NCBI RefSeq assembly: GCF_000708715.2
Contig: NZ_JENB01000016.1
Location: 1 to 64,000 of the forward strand
DNA from: Pseudomonas putida W15Oct28
GTDB taxonomy: Bacteria; Pseudomonadota; Gammaproteobacteria; Pseudomonadales; Pseudomonadaceae
Direction: 5' to 3'
Length of the DNA: 64,000 nt
A program made the position numbers and the translations under genes. The notes under the pieces were generated by a model. The model did not search any database, was not told the origin of the DNA, and saw only the letters and a list, made by a program, of their open reading frames with translations. How positions within the stretch are numbered: the stretch's first letter is position 1; every line of letters begins with the position of its first letter. Shown here in pieces: positions 42,786 to 52,737 of the stretch.

Positions 42786-45700
42786 GTGTTCAGGGACCAT
42801 CACGGTCCTTTCAATGCGAGGTCGTTTTTGACAATCAGCCAACGTATCGCCATTGCGGTAGCCGAAGCCGGGCTGCCGCACGACCAGTGCATGTCTTGCG
42901 AGCGGCAAGGCCTACCGATCCTTCCGCTGCGCCGTGCGCTGGTGCCGGATACCCGACCGGAGTGCATCACGACCGTGGCGGGTAGCCTGCATATCTCGGC
43001 GAAGATGGGCCTGCGTACCTTGCGCATGGGCTACCTGTACGTACTGCTCGATCAACAGGTCTGGCATGCCTACGAAGTCAGCGAACAGGGCCACCTGCGC
43101 CGCTTCAACCCCTACGAACCGTCCGACGGCCTACCCGCATCGCTGCCCGAAAAGTGCGCGAATGAAAACCACGACATTCCCTCGTCCTTCCTGAATATCG
43201 ACACCGACCGCTATGGCAGCGCTTGGCTGGCTTTCTCCAGCGACCCTTGGCCGGTGAGTGTGTTGAATGCCTACAAGAAGGGCCAGGCGCCCGCGCATCG
43301 CTTCCAGGGCGTGGACCTGATCCAGGCGCGTAACAACCCTGAGTTACTGGGCATCGCCATGACGCCCGATAACCTGCAGGTCGACAAAGAGGTGTTCGAG
43401 TACACGCAGCATGGCTGCTCGCCGTTCGACAGTGCACATGGCTTTCACTCGCGCAGGCTGCGCAAGTTCGCCTTGAAGGGGTACCTGGTCAACGCGATGA
43501 ACCGGCACAAGCTGGAGAACGGCGTGCTGGCGGTGGTGCTCGACGATACCGTTGGGCTGATTCAGGAATTCAACCATCAGCGGTTGAACTGGGTGGTGAA
43601 GCGCCAGGTCTGGCGGGAAGACCCCATGCGTGCCTACCAGTTGCAGACCTCGCAGATCCTCCAGTTCATTCGTGCCACGCACCGGGAGTGGGCAGCACAG
43701 AAAGTACCGTCGCTGGAACCCATGACCGGCGATGGGCCACCGGTGTTCACGGACCCGGCAGTGGAGCGCCAGTGGTTGGTGGAGCGGGCGCAGCTGGAGA
43801 GTGATGAGCGGCTGGAGGAACGCTACCACGAACCGAATCGCGCGGCGTTCCAGGCCGAGTATGACCAGCAGGAAGCTGAATTTCAGGGTTACATCGACAA
43901 GAACGCCCGTGCCTATGCTGCCCTGTTCGACACGCCCATGTTCAAGGTGGCCGAGCAGTACGATTACGACGGCGATCATCGCGAGTCTGGCGTAGCGTAT
44001 GCCAAGACCATGGCGCTGTGCTTGGGTGGTGGCGTCACTGAGGCCGTGGTGCCCGGTGTGGCTCCCGTAGCCGGCACCAGCGAAACCCTCTGGCTGAAAT
44101 GGCTACAGGACCCCGACAGCCCGCCCTATCGCGCACTGTTGATGCGGGACCGCTCACTGCTGGCTGGCCTGCTTCCCAGCTTTAGTGCTACCGAAACGAT
44201 CAACTGGAACGACAGCGACAAGCTGTACTCGATGTTGAGCAAGGTCATCGCCAGCGACGATGCCGGCTTGCGCATGCGCAATACCCTCAAACAGGCCATT
44301 GCCGAAACCCAGGGCGCGCTCAACGCGGCTAGCCAGCGGCTGGCACCCTGCATGTCGCCCGGTATTCAGAACGCCGTGCGGCACCTGAACAGCGCGACGC
44401 AGTTTCTTTACAACGGCGTACATCTGATCGAACTGGAAGTGAAGATGAAGCTGGGCGAGTACTACGCCTTGCAGAGTGCTCACCTGCGCGAGTTGCAGCA
44501 CAAGGCCAATGCCTCGATTGCGGAAGCTAGGGACCGGATGCATCGCAACATTGATGACATCGACGTTCATTCAACCAAGGCCTGGACCAAGTTACGGCCG
44601 ATCATGCAACACGGACTGATGAGCCTGGCGGTGCTCGACCCGCGGTTTACCCACACCATGATCAGTGTAACGGTGTGGGTCGAGGGTACGGCTGAAGAGG
44701 TGCGTGGCCGGTTGGTTGAGGAAGCCAACATGAAGGTGACTCAGGCGAGCAGCGTGGCACAGATTGCCTTGGTGGATATCTCGGTGGCGGCGGGGACGCT
44801 GGAGGCGAATGCGCGCAAGATGTTGCAGGGGATGCGCATTACTTCGCAGCAGGCGGCGCAGTTGGTGCGCACAGGCTTTAGCGGCTTGCGAGGTGTAGCC
44901 GGGAGCTGGGAAGTGCTGCTCGCGATGGGAGGGCTTTACTTACAAAGTGACAGTTTGAGCAAAAACCAGGCGAAGGCTGAAGCGGAATTCGGGCCCAAAG
45001 CCAAGGAAGCCTTGATGGCCTTAGCAGGTGCAAGAATGGGCATCTTGGGCGGTAGCATCGAAGCACTTGGGTTGGTGGTTGTTTCTGGGGCTAAAGAGCT
45101 ACAGCGTACGCGAACCCTGTCTTTTGCTACCGGAGATAAAATGACCAACCTGATAAAGATTGGGGGCGTGGCAGCTAGATTTGGCGCGGTTATCAATGTA
45201 GGTGCTGGCGTTTTCGATGCACTCCAGACGATAAGTGCTGTAAAGCGTACAACGGCAGGAGGCGATGAAAGTGCAGCGATAATCTATAAGGCCGCAGGAT
45301 ATCTATTTGGCATTGGGGTAATCGCTGCCGTGGCAGCAGTCTTCAAAACTTTAGTATTGGGTGTGTTAGGCATCGCACTGGTATCAGGCTTAGGGGCATA
45401 TGCATTAACCAAGTGGGCAGAGGAGAACGAGTCGTCGCCGCTCGAACGGTGGGTAAGGAGGTGCTACTTCGGCAAGGCTAACGAGCTACCCGCTATCCAC
45501 TGGAATACACCTGAACATGCAGACATGGCCACAGTTGAGCTAAATGCGGCTGTATTGGGAATCACTGCAAACGTTAAGTTCGAAACTGATCTCCTGGGAA
45601 CCGTATCTAATGCCAAGATAAGAAGTCCCTTCAACTTAACTATCAAACAACGCATAAAATTCCTGATTACCCTTCCCCGCTTCGATATTGAAAACTCTGG

Positions 45701-46079
45701 GCTTCACTGGGAGCTGAAGGTGCACCGCCATGGTGACGGCCAGTTCAATGAGCATGTCAAGGGCCAAGTCATTATAGGCAGCGCCATAAATTTACCCGTA
45801 AGTATGAAGGAAGAGGTAATCAGCCGTCCGAGCCAGCCGTACATTCCACCTAAAAATCCAGATTACGATACCAGCAGTATCGAGCAGAATATAACTGATT
45901 ACGCAGTTGCTACAACTGACGGCAACGTGAGTGTCAGGCAGCACTTTGGGGGCTTTGAAATGGTTCCCTATATCGGCACCCCTACTATCCTCGCTGCAAC
46001 GTTATATTTGAAGTTCTGGCCTGATCGAAAGATGCCTGAAGTGTACGCCGAAATCATTTCGACTGAGCTCAACGAATGA
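42786..46079 (+). CDS. VasX-like type VI secretion effector (BTH_I2691 family)
   Basis: The 1097-residue protein has the N-terminal motif CMSCERQGLPILPLRRALVP, characteristic of VasX-type effectors that load on VgrG and form pores in target inner membranes. A long helical middle follows. Near the C-terminus are hydrophobic segments (ARFGAVINVGAGVFDAL; YLFGIGVIAAVAAVFKTLVL; GIALVSGLGAYALTKWAEE) like a colicin hairpin, then a beta-rich tail. From about 44880 base composition shifts to AT-rich, suggesting a swapped toxin part. The GTG start lacks a ribosome site; TTG 42828 with GAGG upstream is an alternative. It overlaps the immunity gene by ATGA. No other T6SS gene is nearby. Confidence 0.88.
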   Translation: MFRDHHGPFNARSFLTISQRIAIAVAEAGLPHDQCMSCERQGLPILPLRRALVPDTRPECITTVAGSLHISAKMGLRTLRMGYLYVLLDQQVWHAYEVSEQGHLRRFNPYEPSDGLPASLPEKCANENHDIPSSFLNIDTDRYGSAWLAFSSDPWPVSVLNAYKKGQAPAHRFQGVDLIQARNNPELLGIAMTPDNLQVDKEVFEYTQHGCSPFDSAHGFHSRRLRKFALKGYLVNAMNRHKLENGVLAVVLDDTVGLIQEFNHQRLNWVVKRQVWREDPMRAYQLQTSQILQFIRATHREWAAQKVPSLEPMTGDGPPVFTDPAVERQWLVERAQLESDERLEERYHEPNRAAFQAEYDQQEAEFQGYIDKNARAYAALFDTPMFKVAEQYDYDGDHRESGVAYAKTMALCLGGGVTEAVVPGVAPVAGTSETLWLKWLQDPDSPPYRALLMRDRSLLAGLLPSFSATETINWNDSDKLYSMLSKVIASDDAGLRMRNTLKQAIAETQGALNAASQRLAPCMSPGIQNAVRHLNSATQFLYNGVHLIELEVKMKLGEYYALQSAHLRELQHKANASIAEARDRMHRNIDDIDVHSTKAWTKLRPIMQHGLMSLAVLDPRFTHTMISVTVWVEGTAEEVRGRLVEEANMKVTQASSVAQIALVDISVAAGTLEANARKMLQGMRITSQQAAQLVRTGFSGLRGVAGSWEVLLAMGGLYLQSDSLSKNQAKAEAEFGPKAKEALMALAGARMGILGGSIEALGLVVVSGAKELQRTRTLSFATGDKMTNLIKIGGVAARFGAVINVGAGVFDALQTISAVKRTTAGGDESAAIIYKAAGYLFGIGVIAAVAAVFKTLVLGVLGIALVSGLGAYALTKWAEENESSPLERWVRRCYFGKANELPAIHWNTPEHADMATVELNAAVLGITANVKFETDLLGTVSNAKIRSPFNLTIKQRIKFLITLPRFDIENSGLHWELKVHRHGDGQFNEHVKGQVIIGSAINLPVSMKEEVISRPSQPYIPPKNPDYDTSSIEQNITDYAVATTDGNVSVRQHFGGFEMVPYIGTPTILAATLYLKFWPDRKMPEVYAEIISTELNE

Positions 46080-46894
46080 CAAGAGAAGAAAAGACACTAC
46101 CTCATCGAGGCGCTGGTTGGAGGCATGATCTTCCTCCGCATGACGCAATACCTTCGCCGCGCGAGGTCTATTCGGCAGTGAACCTAGAAATCAGTCGGGC
46201 CGGGCGTATATTTATTGAAATCCCTCGATCATCGATCAGCGTGCGCGGGATATCATTTTTCGGAGGCCTGATGCTATTAGCATACTTAATAGAATTCATC
46301 ATGCCGGACCTTTTCGAAGCGCTTCTCAACTACCGGCAGACGAGGCTAGATATCACAATCATAGTGCTCGTAGTTGTGATACTTTCGACCTGGGCCTTTT
46401 TCCCACTATTCCGTATAGACCTACGACTCCCGCGCAACGAGCCCATACGCTTCAATAGAGCACGCCAAAAAGTCTATTTCTATCAATACCGGTTTGATCG
46501 CCTGTACGCCTTCGGCAGCAAAGGCTGGGGTGTGAAGCCCGTGGCCTATGATTGGGCCGACCTCACCGCCGAGGTTTATAGGGTATATGCGCCCATGGGA
46601 AACGGCGGGCTTATTGAAAATGTGATGATCTCGGTTCGTAAACCAGGCTCTGACGAAGTCATCGATCGCCTCTTTCTGTGTAACAACATAGAACAAGGCA
46701 AGCAGTATTGGGCATTAGCGCGGCTGTACATGCAAAGTGGATATGATGCGATCTCCGACGCTATACGCCCTGTTCAGGATCAGAAGGCTGGAAATGGCCT
46801 GAACCCCATGAATTACCTCGCACCCAAGGTCCAGTGGCCAATGGAAATCGACATTGAGTCTCGGAGTGCTCCTGCGACGGATGGGGACTCATGA
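46076..46894 (+). CDS. DUF6708-like immunity protein, first copy
   Basis: The 272-residue product has two hydrophobic helices (about residues 58-80, LMLLAYLIEFIMPDLF, and 95-118, ITIIVLVVVILSTWAFFPLF) that place it in the inner membrane. A cytoplasmic beta-rich part follows with FRIDLRLPRNEPIRFNRARQ, WGVKPVAYDWADLTAEVYRV and APKVQWPMEIDIESRSAPAT. It starts inside the stop of the VasX-like gene (ATGA). It is a paralogue of the protein encoded at 47052-47867. By analogy with VasX/TsiV2 it should protect against the pore; that role is inferred from context. Confidence 0.8.
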   Translation: MTREEKTLPHRGAGWRHDLPPHDAIPSPREVYSAVNLEISRAGRIFIEIPRSSISVRGISFFGGLMLLAYLIEFIMPDLFEALLNYRQTRLDITIIVLVVVILSTWAFFPLFRIDLRLPRNEPIRFNRARQKVYFYQYRFDRLYAFGSKGWGVKPVAYDWADLTAEVYRVYAPMGNGGLIENVMISVRKPGSDEVIDRLFLCNNIEQGKQYWALARLYMQSGYDAISDAIRPVQDQKAGNGLNPMNYLAPKVQWPMEIDIESRSAPATDGDS

Positions 46895-46914
46895 AACATT
46901 CCATCTTGGCTGCA

Positions 46915-46980
46915 ACGAGACCGCTTTGAATGGCACCGGCTTTGCCAGTGTGCGCGAGCACGCCCGCTCCCAAAACCCAG
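46915..46980. repeat. Degenerate REP element between immunity copies
   Basis: The sequence ggcaccggctttgccagtgt followed by gcgcgagcacgcccgctccc is a REP pair remnant lacking one arm. Its presence between the two paralogues suggests the second copy arrived or was duplicated after a REP insertion. Confidence 0.7.
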
Positions 46981-47051
46981 GCGTGACTCGAAGTGGCCCG
47001 ACCGTAGCTGGCCGAGCGCCTATATTGAAGTATGTTTTCGAGAAATAATGA

Positions 47052-47867
47052 ATGACGCTTAAACCCAAGGTCTTGAGTGAGCGTGCAATAGGCTGGAGCT
47101 ATGACCTGCCTCCAGTTGGAGACAACCCAGACGCCCACTGCTGGACAGAGCATGTGAACCCTCCACCCAGTCACTTTAATGACGTGTACCTTGAGTTACC
47201 GAGAAAAACGGTAAGCCTCCGAGGAGTTTCAGCGCTTGTCGGTATTCCTGGCTTATTATTTTGCGCCAGCCTAGCACTTTCTTTGTACTGGGATTTATTT
47301 ACCTACGGCTGGGAGCGCGACTGGGTAATGAATATTTTATTTGTACTCGGCCCGCCCGTAATGCTGTGGGCCCTCATCCCCTACATCAAGCTCGATCTTG
47401 TCATACCCAGAGACGAACCTATTCGCTTCAATCGCCTACGTAGAAAAATCTACATCTACGAGTACAAGTTCGACCGCATCTTCATCTTCAGCCGTAAACG
47501 CTGGGGTGTCCAACCCGTCGCCTACAACTGGGACGACGTCACCGCCGAGGTCTACCGCATCTACGCCCCCGGCCACGGTGGCCTGATCGAAAACGTCATG
47601 CTGTCAGTCCGTAATCCTGAGACTGACGAAGTCATTGATCGCGTCTTCTTCACTCATACCCTGCATGACGGCGAGGCTTACTGGGCCATCGCTCGGCTCT
47701 TCATGCAGCAAGGCCCTGAAGCCCTGCCCAAGTTCGTGCACCCACCCCGCGACTGGAACGATGACGATGGCCTGAGCCACATGCATTGCTTGGCGCCGAA
47801 AGTCCAGTGGCCGACGGAAATCGACCTTGAGTCTCGCAGCGCGCCAGCAACGGATGAAGTCTCCTGA
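47052..47867 (+). CDS. DUF6708-like immunity protein, second copy
   Basis: The 271-residue paralogue of the preceding protein shares DEPIRFNRLRRKIYIYEYKF, WGVQPVAYNWDDVTAEVYRI, YAPGHGGLIENVMLSVRNPE and the identical ending SRSAPATD. It again has two hydrophobic helices (FCASLALSLYWDLF and MNILFVLGPPVMLWALIPYI). The first half (to about 47400) is AT-rich while the second half is GC-rich, as if the N-terminal half had been exchanged. It probably gives protection against a related, perhaps former, effector tip. Confidence 0.8.
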   Translation: MTLKPKVLSERAIGWSYDLPPVGDNPDAHCWTEHVNPPPSHFNDVYLELPRKTVSLRGVSALVGIPGLLFCASLALSLYWDLFTYGWERDWVMNILFVLGPPVMLWALIPYIKLDLVIPRDEPIRFNRLRRKIYIYEYKFDRIFIFSRKRWGVQPVAYNWDDVTAEVYRIYAPGHGGLIENVMLSVRNPETDEVIDRVFFTHTLHDGEAYWAIARLFMQQGPEALPKFVHPPRDWNDDDGLSHMHCLAPKVQWPTEIDLESRSAPATDEVS

Positions 47868-47884
47868 ATCACTACGGCACTCGG

Positions 47885-48040
47885 TGCTGGATGGCACCGG
47901 CTTTGCCGGTGTTCGCGGGTGAACCCGCTCCCACAGGTACTGCGCATGGCTTGGAGATTTTGATGCCCCTGCAGGAGCAACTGCCTGAGCAAAATACAGA
48001 AGCCAGCGCGGTCTCTGTGGGAGCGGGTTTACCCGCGAAG
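47885..48040. repeat. REP elements
   Basis: REP copies (gttcgcgggtgaacccgctc and gtgggagcgggtttacccgc) lie in opposite orientation around about 47918 and 48017. The remaining part of the gap to 48189 has no gene that can be supported. Confidence 0.85.
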
Positions 48041-48189
48041 GGGCCGGTCCGGGCAGCAAAGATCCCGGGGTTGGGTATGACTATTGGTCATGGCCTTCCC
48101 TGTCTCGATATGTCCCCATATCCAGCTCCATCGGTTGCGACATCAAAGCCGTCCCCTCTCGCAATGCCGGACGCGAACGGCTCAATGCC

Positions 48190-49581
48190 TCAAGCGCTGG
48201 CTGACACTGTCCGCGGTGCACGCACGCCCCATAGCCAGTAGCCCAAAGACAGAAGGACCAACCAGCCAACCCCGACATACATGGCGGTGCGGCTGGCCGG
48301 GAACCAACCAAGAACGCCAAAGATGAACACCATGAACGCGATCGCGCAAGCTGGTCCTACCGGCCACAGCGGCACCCGATAATCCAGCGCAGCCACCTCC
48401 TCCTTGCTCATGCCGCGCCGCATGGCCACTTGCGATAGCAGAATCATCAACCACACCCAGACAATGGAGAAAGTGACCACCGCGGCAAGCACCAGGAATA
48501 AGTCTTCTGGCACCAGATAATTCAATACCACGCCCAAAAGCAGAGCGACGCCCATCACTGCAACCGTCATCCACGGCACACCGAAACGCGACAATGATGC
48601 AAAGCCCGCAGGGGCTTGGCCGTTTTGGGCCATGCCGTACATCATTCGCCCGGCGCTGAAGATGTCGCTATTGATCGCTGATACCGCAGCGGAAATTACA
48701 ACGATGTTCAACACGGTTGCCGCTGAGCTTATGCCAAGGCCACTGAAGATCTGAACGAATGGGCTACCGTGGCTGCCGATGCTGGTCCATGGGTAAATGG
48801 CCATGAGCACAAACAGGGTCAGGATATAGAACAGCAGGATGCGCAGAGGCACCGAGTTGATTGCCTTAGGCAGCACGCGCTTCGGGTCCTTTGCCTCGCC
48901 TGCGGTGATGCCGATCATTTCGACCCCGCCAAAGGCAAACATCACAACGGTGAACGAAGCAATCATCCCACCCACGCCGTTAGGGAAGAACCCGCCGTGG
49001 CTCCACAGGTTCGAGATCCCGGCAACAGTGCCTGCCTCGTCGTTCAGCTGGATACCCAACAGCAGCACTGCACCTCCTGCCACAATCATGGCAACGATAG
49101 CGGTCACCTTCAGCAACGACAGCCAGAACTCCATCTCGCCGAACACTTTCACGCTACACAGGTTGAGCGCCCCGATGAAGAGCACTATCCCAAGCACCCA
49201 GATCCAGGCGGGTGTTTCCGGGAACCACAGCCCCATGTAGACGCCAAACGCCGTCACGTCTGCCAGGCACACCACCAACATCGAAAATGCGTAACTCCAA
49301 CCTGTCAGAAAGCCAAAATAGCGGCCCAGGTATTGGCTGGCATAGTGGCCGAACGAGCCTGACACCGGGTTATGAACCGCCATTTCGCCAAGGGCGCGCA
49401 TCATCATGTAAATGGCTGCACCGCCTATCAAGTAGGCAAGCAAAACTGATGGCCCTGCCAGTTTTATTGCCGATGCCGAGCCATAGAACAGCCCCGTACC
49501 GATAGCAGAACCTAATGCCATGAAGCGAATATGCCGGGTAGAGAGACCCCGCTTCAGCTGTTGTGAAGATTGAGCGCTCAT
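48190..49581 (-). CDS. APC-superfamily amino-acid permease (ProY/HutT-like)
   Basis: The 463-residue protein with about 12 helices has the family signatures [40 protein letters not shown], the Glu-Met region [20 protein letters not shown] and [20 protein letters not shown]. It is a proton-driven amino-acid importer of the proline/histidine/aromatic branch. It is the second gene of a minus-strand pair with the dioxygenase-family gene (80-base gap), so the imported amino acid may be that enzyme's substrate. ATG 49581 is chosen with AAGG seven bases upstream. Confidence 0.88.
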   Translation of the reverse strand: MSAQSSQQLKRGLSTRHIRFMALGSAIGTGLFYGSASAIKLAGPSVLLAYLIGGAAIYMMMRALGEMAVHNPVSGSFGHYASQYLGRYFGFLTGWSYAFSMLVVCLADVTAFGVYMGLWFPETPAWIWVLGIVLFIGALNLCSVKVFGEMEFWLSLLKVTAIVAMIVAGGAVLLLGIQLNDEAGTVAGISNLWSHGGFFPNGVGGMIASFTVVMFAFGGVEMIGITAGEAKDPKRVLPKAINSVPLRILLFYILTLFVLMAIYPWTSIGSHGSPFVQIFSGLGISSAATVLNIVVISAAVSAINSDIFSAGRMMYGMAQNGQAPAGFASLSRFGVPWMTVAVMGVALLLGVVLNYLVPEDLFLVLAAVVTFSIVWVWLMILLSQVAMRRGMSKEEVAALDYRVPLWPVGPACAIAFMVFIFGVLGWFPASRTAMYVGVGWLVLLSLGYWLWGVRAPRTVSASA

Positions 49582-49661
49582 AGATACCTTCTTGATTTTA
49601 TTATCAGGTCCGCACAACGCAGAGGCTGTGCGTTTTAATCAGGCACGCATTTATTCAATCA

Positions 49662-50486
49662 TCAAGCTCTTGGCCACAGCACCGGGAATAGCTCATGGTT
49701 CATCTGGGCACCGCTGGCCAATTGCGTTTCAAGCCCGGGGAACTGCGGCGAGGTCTTCCACTGGCGTGGCGCGTGAGTAATGTCGTCGCCCAGGAAGCGC
49801 ACCGAGAAGGCACGGCGCCGGCGGTTGCCCCCGACACCTCCAGAAGCGTGCAAGGTGAGCATGTGGAAGAACACGGCGTCGCCTGGGGAAAGCTCCCAGC
49901 CGAGGATATTCCAGGCGCTGCGGTCGGCCTCGATATCCGGCAAGTCCGCCAGGCTGCCTTCCGGGAACCATTGCGCCTGGCTGTCGAGGAAGCTGCGCGG
50001 CATCAGCCACGGCCCCAGGTGCGAGCCCCCTACAAACTCAAGGGTGGACTCCCTTGCGACGGGGTCGACTGGCATCCACATGCTGCAGTTCTGGCGCCCA
50101 TCGATGTTGTAGTACGGCTGGTCCTGGTGCCAAGGCGTGCGCTGGCGCGTGTTCGGCTCCTTGACCAGCAGGTGATCGTGATAAAGCCGGGCTGTCTCGC
50201 TGCTCATGAGTTGAGCGGCAACGCTGCCCACCCGGCTCTCGAAGATGAACTGGCGGTAGGTCGCGATATCGCCCCAGTTGCAGAAGTCTTCGAAGAACCA
50301 ACCCGGGTCGTCGGCGCGGCTCGCCACTTTGGCGCGCTCACTGGGGGTTTTCAGATTCTGTTCGATGCCGGTTTCGAGCAGTGCAACTTCTTCCGGTGTG
50401 AACACATTACGGACGCACACAGCACCATCACGCTGAAAAGCATCGATGGTTTCCTGGCTCAATTGAAATTCGGCGGTTTGTTTCAT
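49662..50486 (-). CDS. Phytanoyl-CoA dioxygenase family (Fe/2-oxoglutarate) oxygenase
   Basis: The 274-residue enzyme has the iron ligands His120 and Asp122 in TPWHQDQPYYNIDGRQN and the distal His213 in FFHMLTLHASGGVGGN. RRRRAFSVRFLGDD follows and would bind 2-oxoglutarate through Arg. Small PhyH enzymes hydroxylate free amino acids, ectoine or acyl groups. Together with the amino-acid permease downstream, an amino-acid hydroxylase is the most likely job. ATG 50486 is preceded by AAGGG with a six-base gap. It is divergent from a LysR regulator. Confidence 0.85.
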   Translation of the reverse strand: MKQTAEFQLSQETIDAFQRDGAVCVRNVFTPEEVALLETGIEQNLKTPSERAKVASRADDPGWFFEDFCNWGDIATYRQFIFESRVGSVAAQLMSSETARLYHDHLLVKEPNTRQRTPWHQDQPYYNIDGRQNCSMWMPVDPVARESTLEFVGGSHLGPWLMPRSFLDSQAQWFPEGSLADLPDIEADRSAWNILGWELSPGDAVFFHMLTLHASGGVGGNRRRRAFSVRFLGDDITHAPRQWKTSPQFPGLETQLASGAQMNHELFPVLWPRA

Positions 50487-50580
50487 AAGGCACCCTTTAA
50501 TCTTTTTATTGGGGCAGGCGCACACAAGTTCTGAAGTGAAACAAGCAAGGTGCACAGCGAGTATTGCTTTTCGGCACCAA

Positions 50581-50619
50581 TAGGAAAAGAATATATTTCC
50601 TAATTTTGAGTATAGGAAA
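50581..50619. promoter_or_regulatory. LysR-type binding boxes in divergent promoter
   Basis: TAGGAAA (50581-50587) and TTTCCTA (50596-50602) form a perfect inverted repeat with an eight-base spacer. A third copy, TAGGAAA, is at 50613-50619, three bases before the regulator start. This fits LysR autoregulation plus activation of the divergent oxygenase-permease pair. Confidence 0.6.
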
Positions 50620-50621
50620 AA

Positions 50622-51533
50622 ATGATAGGGTTCTCTTTCAGGCAGCTCGAGTACTTCGTCGCGGTGGCCGAACACGGCAGCATCAGCGCTGCTGCCAGAG
50701 CCCGCCACGTTTCACAGCCGTCGGTGTCGGTTGCGATTGCACAACTTGAAGAGGCGCTGAATGAGCGGCTCTTCCGGCGCCAGGTCAGCCGCGGGCTGGA
50801 GCTGACGTCGGCGGGCACGCGTTTGCTGGCCCAGGCACGCGACATCATTGGCATGGCCATCGCCATGAATCAGAAAGCGGATACGGCGCAAGGCTCGCTT
50901 CGCGGCAACCTGTCGCTTATTTGCTTTCAGGACCTAGGCCCTTATTACGCGCCGCGGCTGCTCTCGAGCTTTCGCAAGCAGTACCCCGATGTGGAGGTAA
51001 CGCTGTTCGAAACGGACCTGGCAGGCGTGCACCGCCACCTGAGTGCCGGTAAGGCAGAGCTTGCGCTTACTTACGACATAGGCCTTGATCCCTCGCTGCC
51101 GCGCCAGGTGCTGGCCGAGTTGAAACCCTACGCGCTCATCGCTACGGACCACCGCCTGGCCAACCTGGCAGCGATACCGCTGCATGAACTGGCACAGGAA
51201 TGCCTGATTCTTGAGGACATCGCACAAACGCGTGAATACTTCCTTTCACTGTTTTGGGCGCACAACCTGCAACCGCGCACCCAGCAATACACCCAGACCT
51301 TCGAGATGCAACGCGGCCTGGTTGCGCATGGCTACGGGGTTGCCCTGTCATGCACCCGCCCCGCCGGCGACCACTGCTATGACGGTACACCGCTGCTGTG
51401 CCGGCCATTGCTGGAAGAGGTGTCACCGCAAAAAGTGGTGCTGGCCCAGTCAGGCGCGATGCACCCGTCGCCGGTAGCGGAGGCGTTCAAGGGTTGGGTG
51501 ACTCGGGAAATAGCAGGCTCCGTTACCGGCTAG
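50622..51533 (+). CDS. LysR-family regulator
   Basis: The 303-residue product has the N-terminal helix-turn-helix FRQLEYFVAVAEHGSISAAA and RHVSQPSVSVAIAQLEEALN, then a periplasmic-binding-like effector domain (GNLSLICFQDLGPYYAPRLL; VAHGYGVALSC). The divergent position and the inverted repeat between them point to control of the oxygenase/permease pair, probably with the transported amino acid or its product as inducer. Confidence 0.9.
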   Translation: MIGFSFRQLEYFVAVAEHGSISAAARARHVSQPSVSVAIAQLEEALNERLFRRQVSRGLELTSAGTRLLAQARDIIGMAIAMNQKADTAQGSLRGNLSLICFQDLGPYYAPRLLSSFRKQYPDVEVTLFETDLAGVHRHLSAGKAELALTYDIGLDPSLPRQVLAELKPYALIATDHRLANLAAIPLHELAQECLILEDIAQTREYFLSLFWAHNLQPRTQQYTQTFEMQRGLVAHGYGVALSCTRPAGDHCYDGTPLLCRPLLEEVSPQKVVLAQSGAMHPSPVAEAFKGWVTREIAGSVTG

Positions 51534-51545
51534 CCCGCCCACTGA

Positions 51546-52454
51546 TCAAAACACCGACCACCCGATCCGCGAACTCAACAACTCCAGCGCCGCCATGCCC
51601 GCAAGGGAGTTGCCCGCCGCATTCAACTCCGGCGACCACACGCATACGGTAAATTGCCCCGGCACAATCGCCACAATGCCCCCACCCACACCACTCTTGC
51701 CTGGCAACCCCACTCGATAGGCAAAATTCCCTGCCTCGTCATACAGCCCGCTGGTGGCCATGATCGAGTTCACCTGCTGGGCCTGGCGCCGGGTGAGGAT
51801 TTGCTCTTCGCTGTGCTTGCAGAACCCGTCGTTGGCCAGGAAGCAGAACGCCCGGGCCAGGTCCAGGCAGTTCATTTGCAGCGCGCAGTAACTGAAGTAA
51901 CTGCGCAACACCTGCTCGACCTCGTTATGGAAGTTACCAAAGGACTGCATCAGGTAAGCCATGGCAGCGTTGCGCGCGCGGAACTGGTATTCCGAATCTG
52001 CGACACGGGCATCGATCGAGATGTGGGGGTTGCCCGACAGCCGTCGAACAAAATCACGCATCGACAACGTGGGTGCAGCGAAGCGTGACTGGTTGATATC
52101 GCAGATCACCAACGCGCCGGCATTGATAAAGGGGTTGCGCGGGCGCCCGCGCTCGAACTCCAGCTGCACCAGCGAGTTGAACGGCTGGCCTGAAGGCTCA
52201 TGGCCAAGCCGCTCCCAAATGGCTTCACCTGAATGGCCAATTGCCTGAACCAGGCTGAATACTTTGGAAATACTCTGCACCGAAAAAGGCACCATCGCGT
52301 CGCCTGCGCAGTAATGGCTGCCATCGTTGCTATACACCGCGATGCCCAACTGCTGCGCCGGTACGTCGGCCAGCGCAGGGATGTAGTCAGCCACTTTGCC
52401 CTTGCCGATCAAGGGGCGTACTTCTTCAAGAATCTCGTTCAACAGCGTTTGCAT
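51546..52454 (-). CDS. glsA: Glutaminase
   Basis: The 302-residue product matches the beta-lactamase-fold glutaminases that convert glutamine to glutamate and ammonia. The nucleophile Ser and its Lys are in [48 protein letters not shown] and [20 protein letters not shown] are further family blocks. The length of 302 matches the usual form. ATG 52454 is used; the frame is open upstream without a ribosome site. It converges with the LysR gene and diverges from the autotransporter. The symbol glsA is the general bacterial name. Confidence 0.93.
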   Translation of the reverse strand: MQTLLNEILEEVRPLIGKGKVADYIPALADVPAQQLGIAVYSNDGSHYCAGDAMVPFSVQSISKVFSLVQAIGHSGEAIWERLGHEPSGQPFNSLVQLEFERGRPRNPFINAGALVICDINQSRFAAPTLSMRDFVRRLSGNPHISIDARVADSEYQFRARNAAMAYLMQSFGNFHNEVEQVLRSYFSYCALQMNCLDLARAFCFLANDGFCKHSEEQILTRRQAQQVNSIMATSGLYDEAGNFAYRVGLPGKSGVGGGIVAIVPGQFTVCVWSPELNAAGNSLAGMAALELLSSRIGWSVF

Positions 52455-52737
52455 GAAAGGCCCTGGCTCAATCCCCTTCAGACGTCGATAAGGGGTCGCA
52501 TGCTTGACGAAGACTGAGCGGCATAGATCACACATTCGGCAAGAAACGCTTGTGCGCCACGCCGCCCACTGTGTGCGCCGCGTCACGTTCCGGATAGCGC
52601 TAGCACATGCGTACTATTCTCAGCGCGGCAAAGGCTTGCCGATACTCCCAGCGTTAATCCGTTGCACATATGGAACGCCAATGCCCTCAGGGCTGGCAGC
52701 CACTTGCGTGGCATCTAATGGAGTATCTGGAGTCGCT
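52455..52737. other. Divergent gap, glutaminase and autotransporter
   Basis: The region is not repetitive. It should contain both promoters, but no clear -35/-10 pair or palindrome stands out. The longer frame into the autotransporter is open here but has no ribosome site and would hide the signal peptide. Confidence 0.4.

Noticed and set aside
42757..42786. ATG frame directly before the VasX-like gene as its true start
   Set aside because: It stops after nine codons and is not in frame with the effector.
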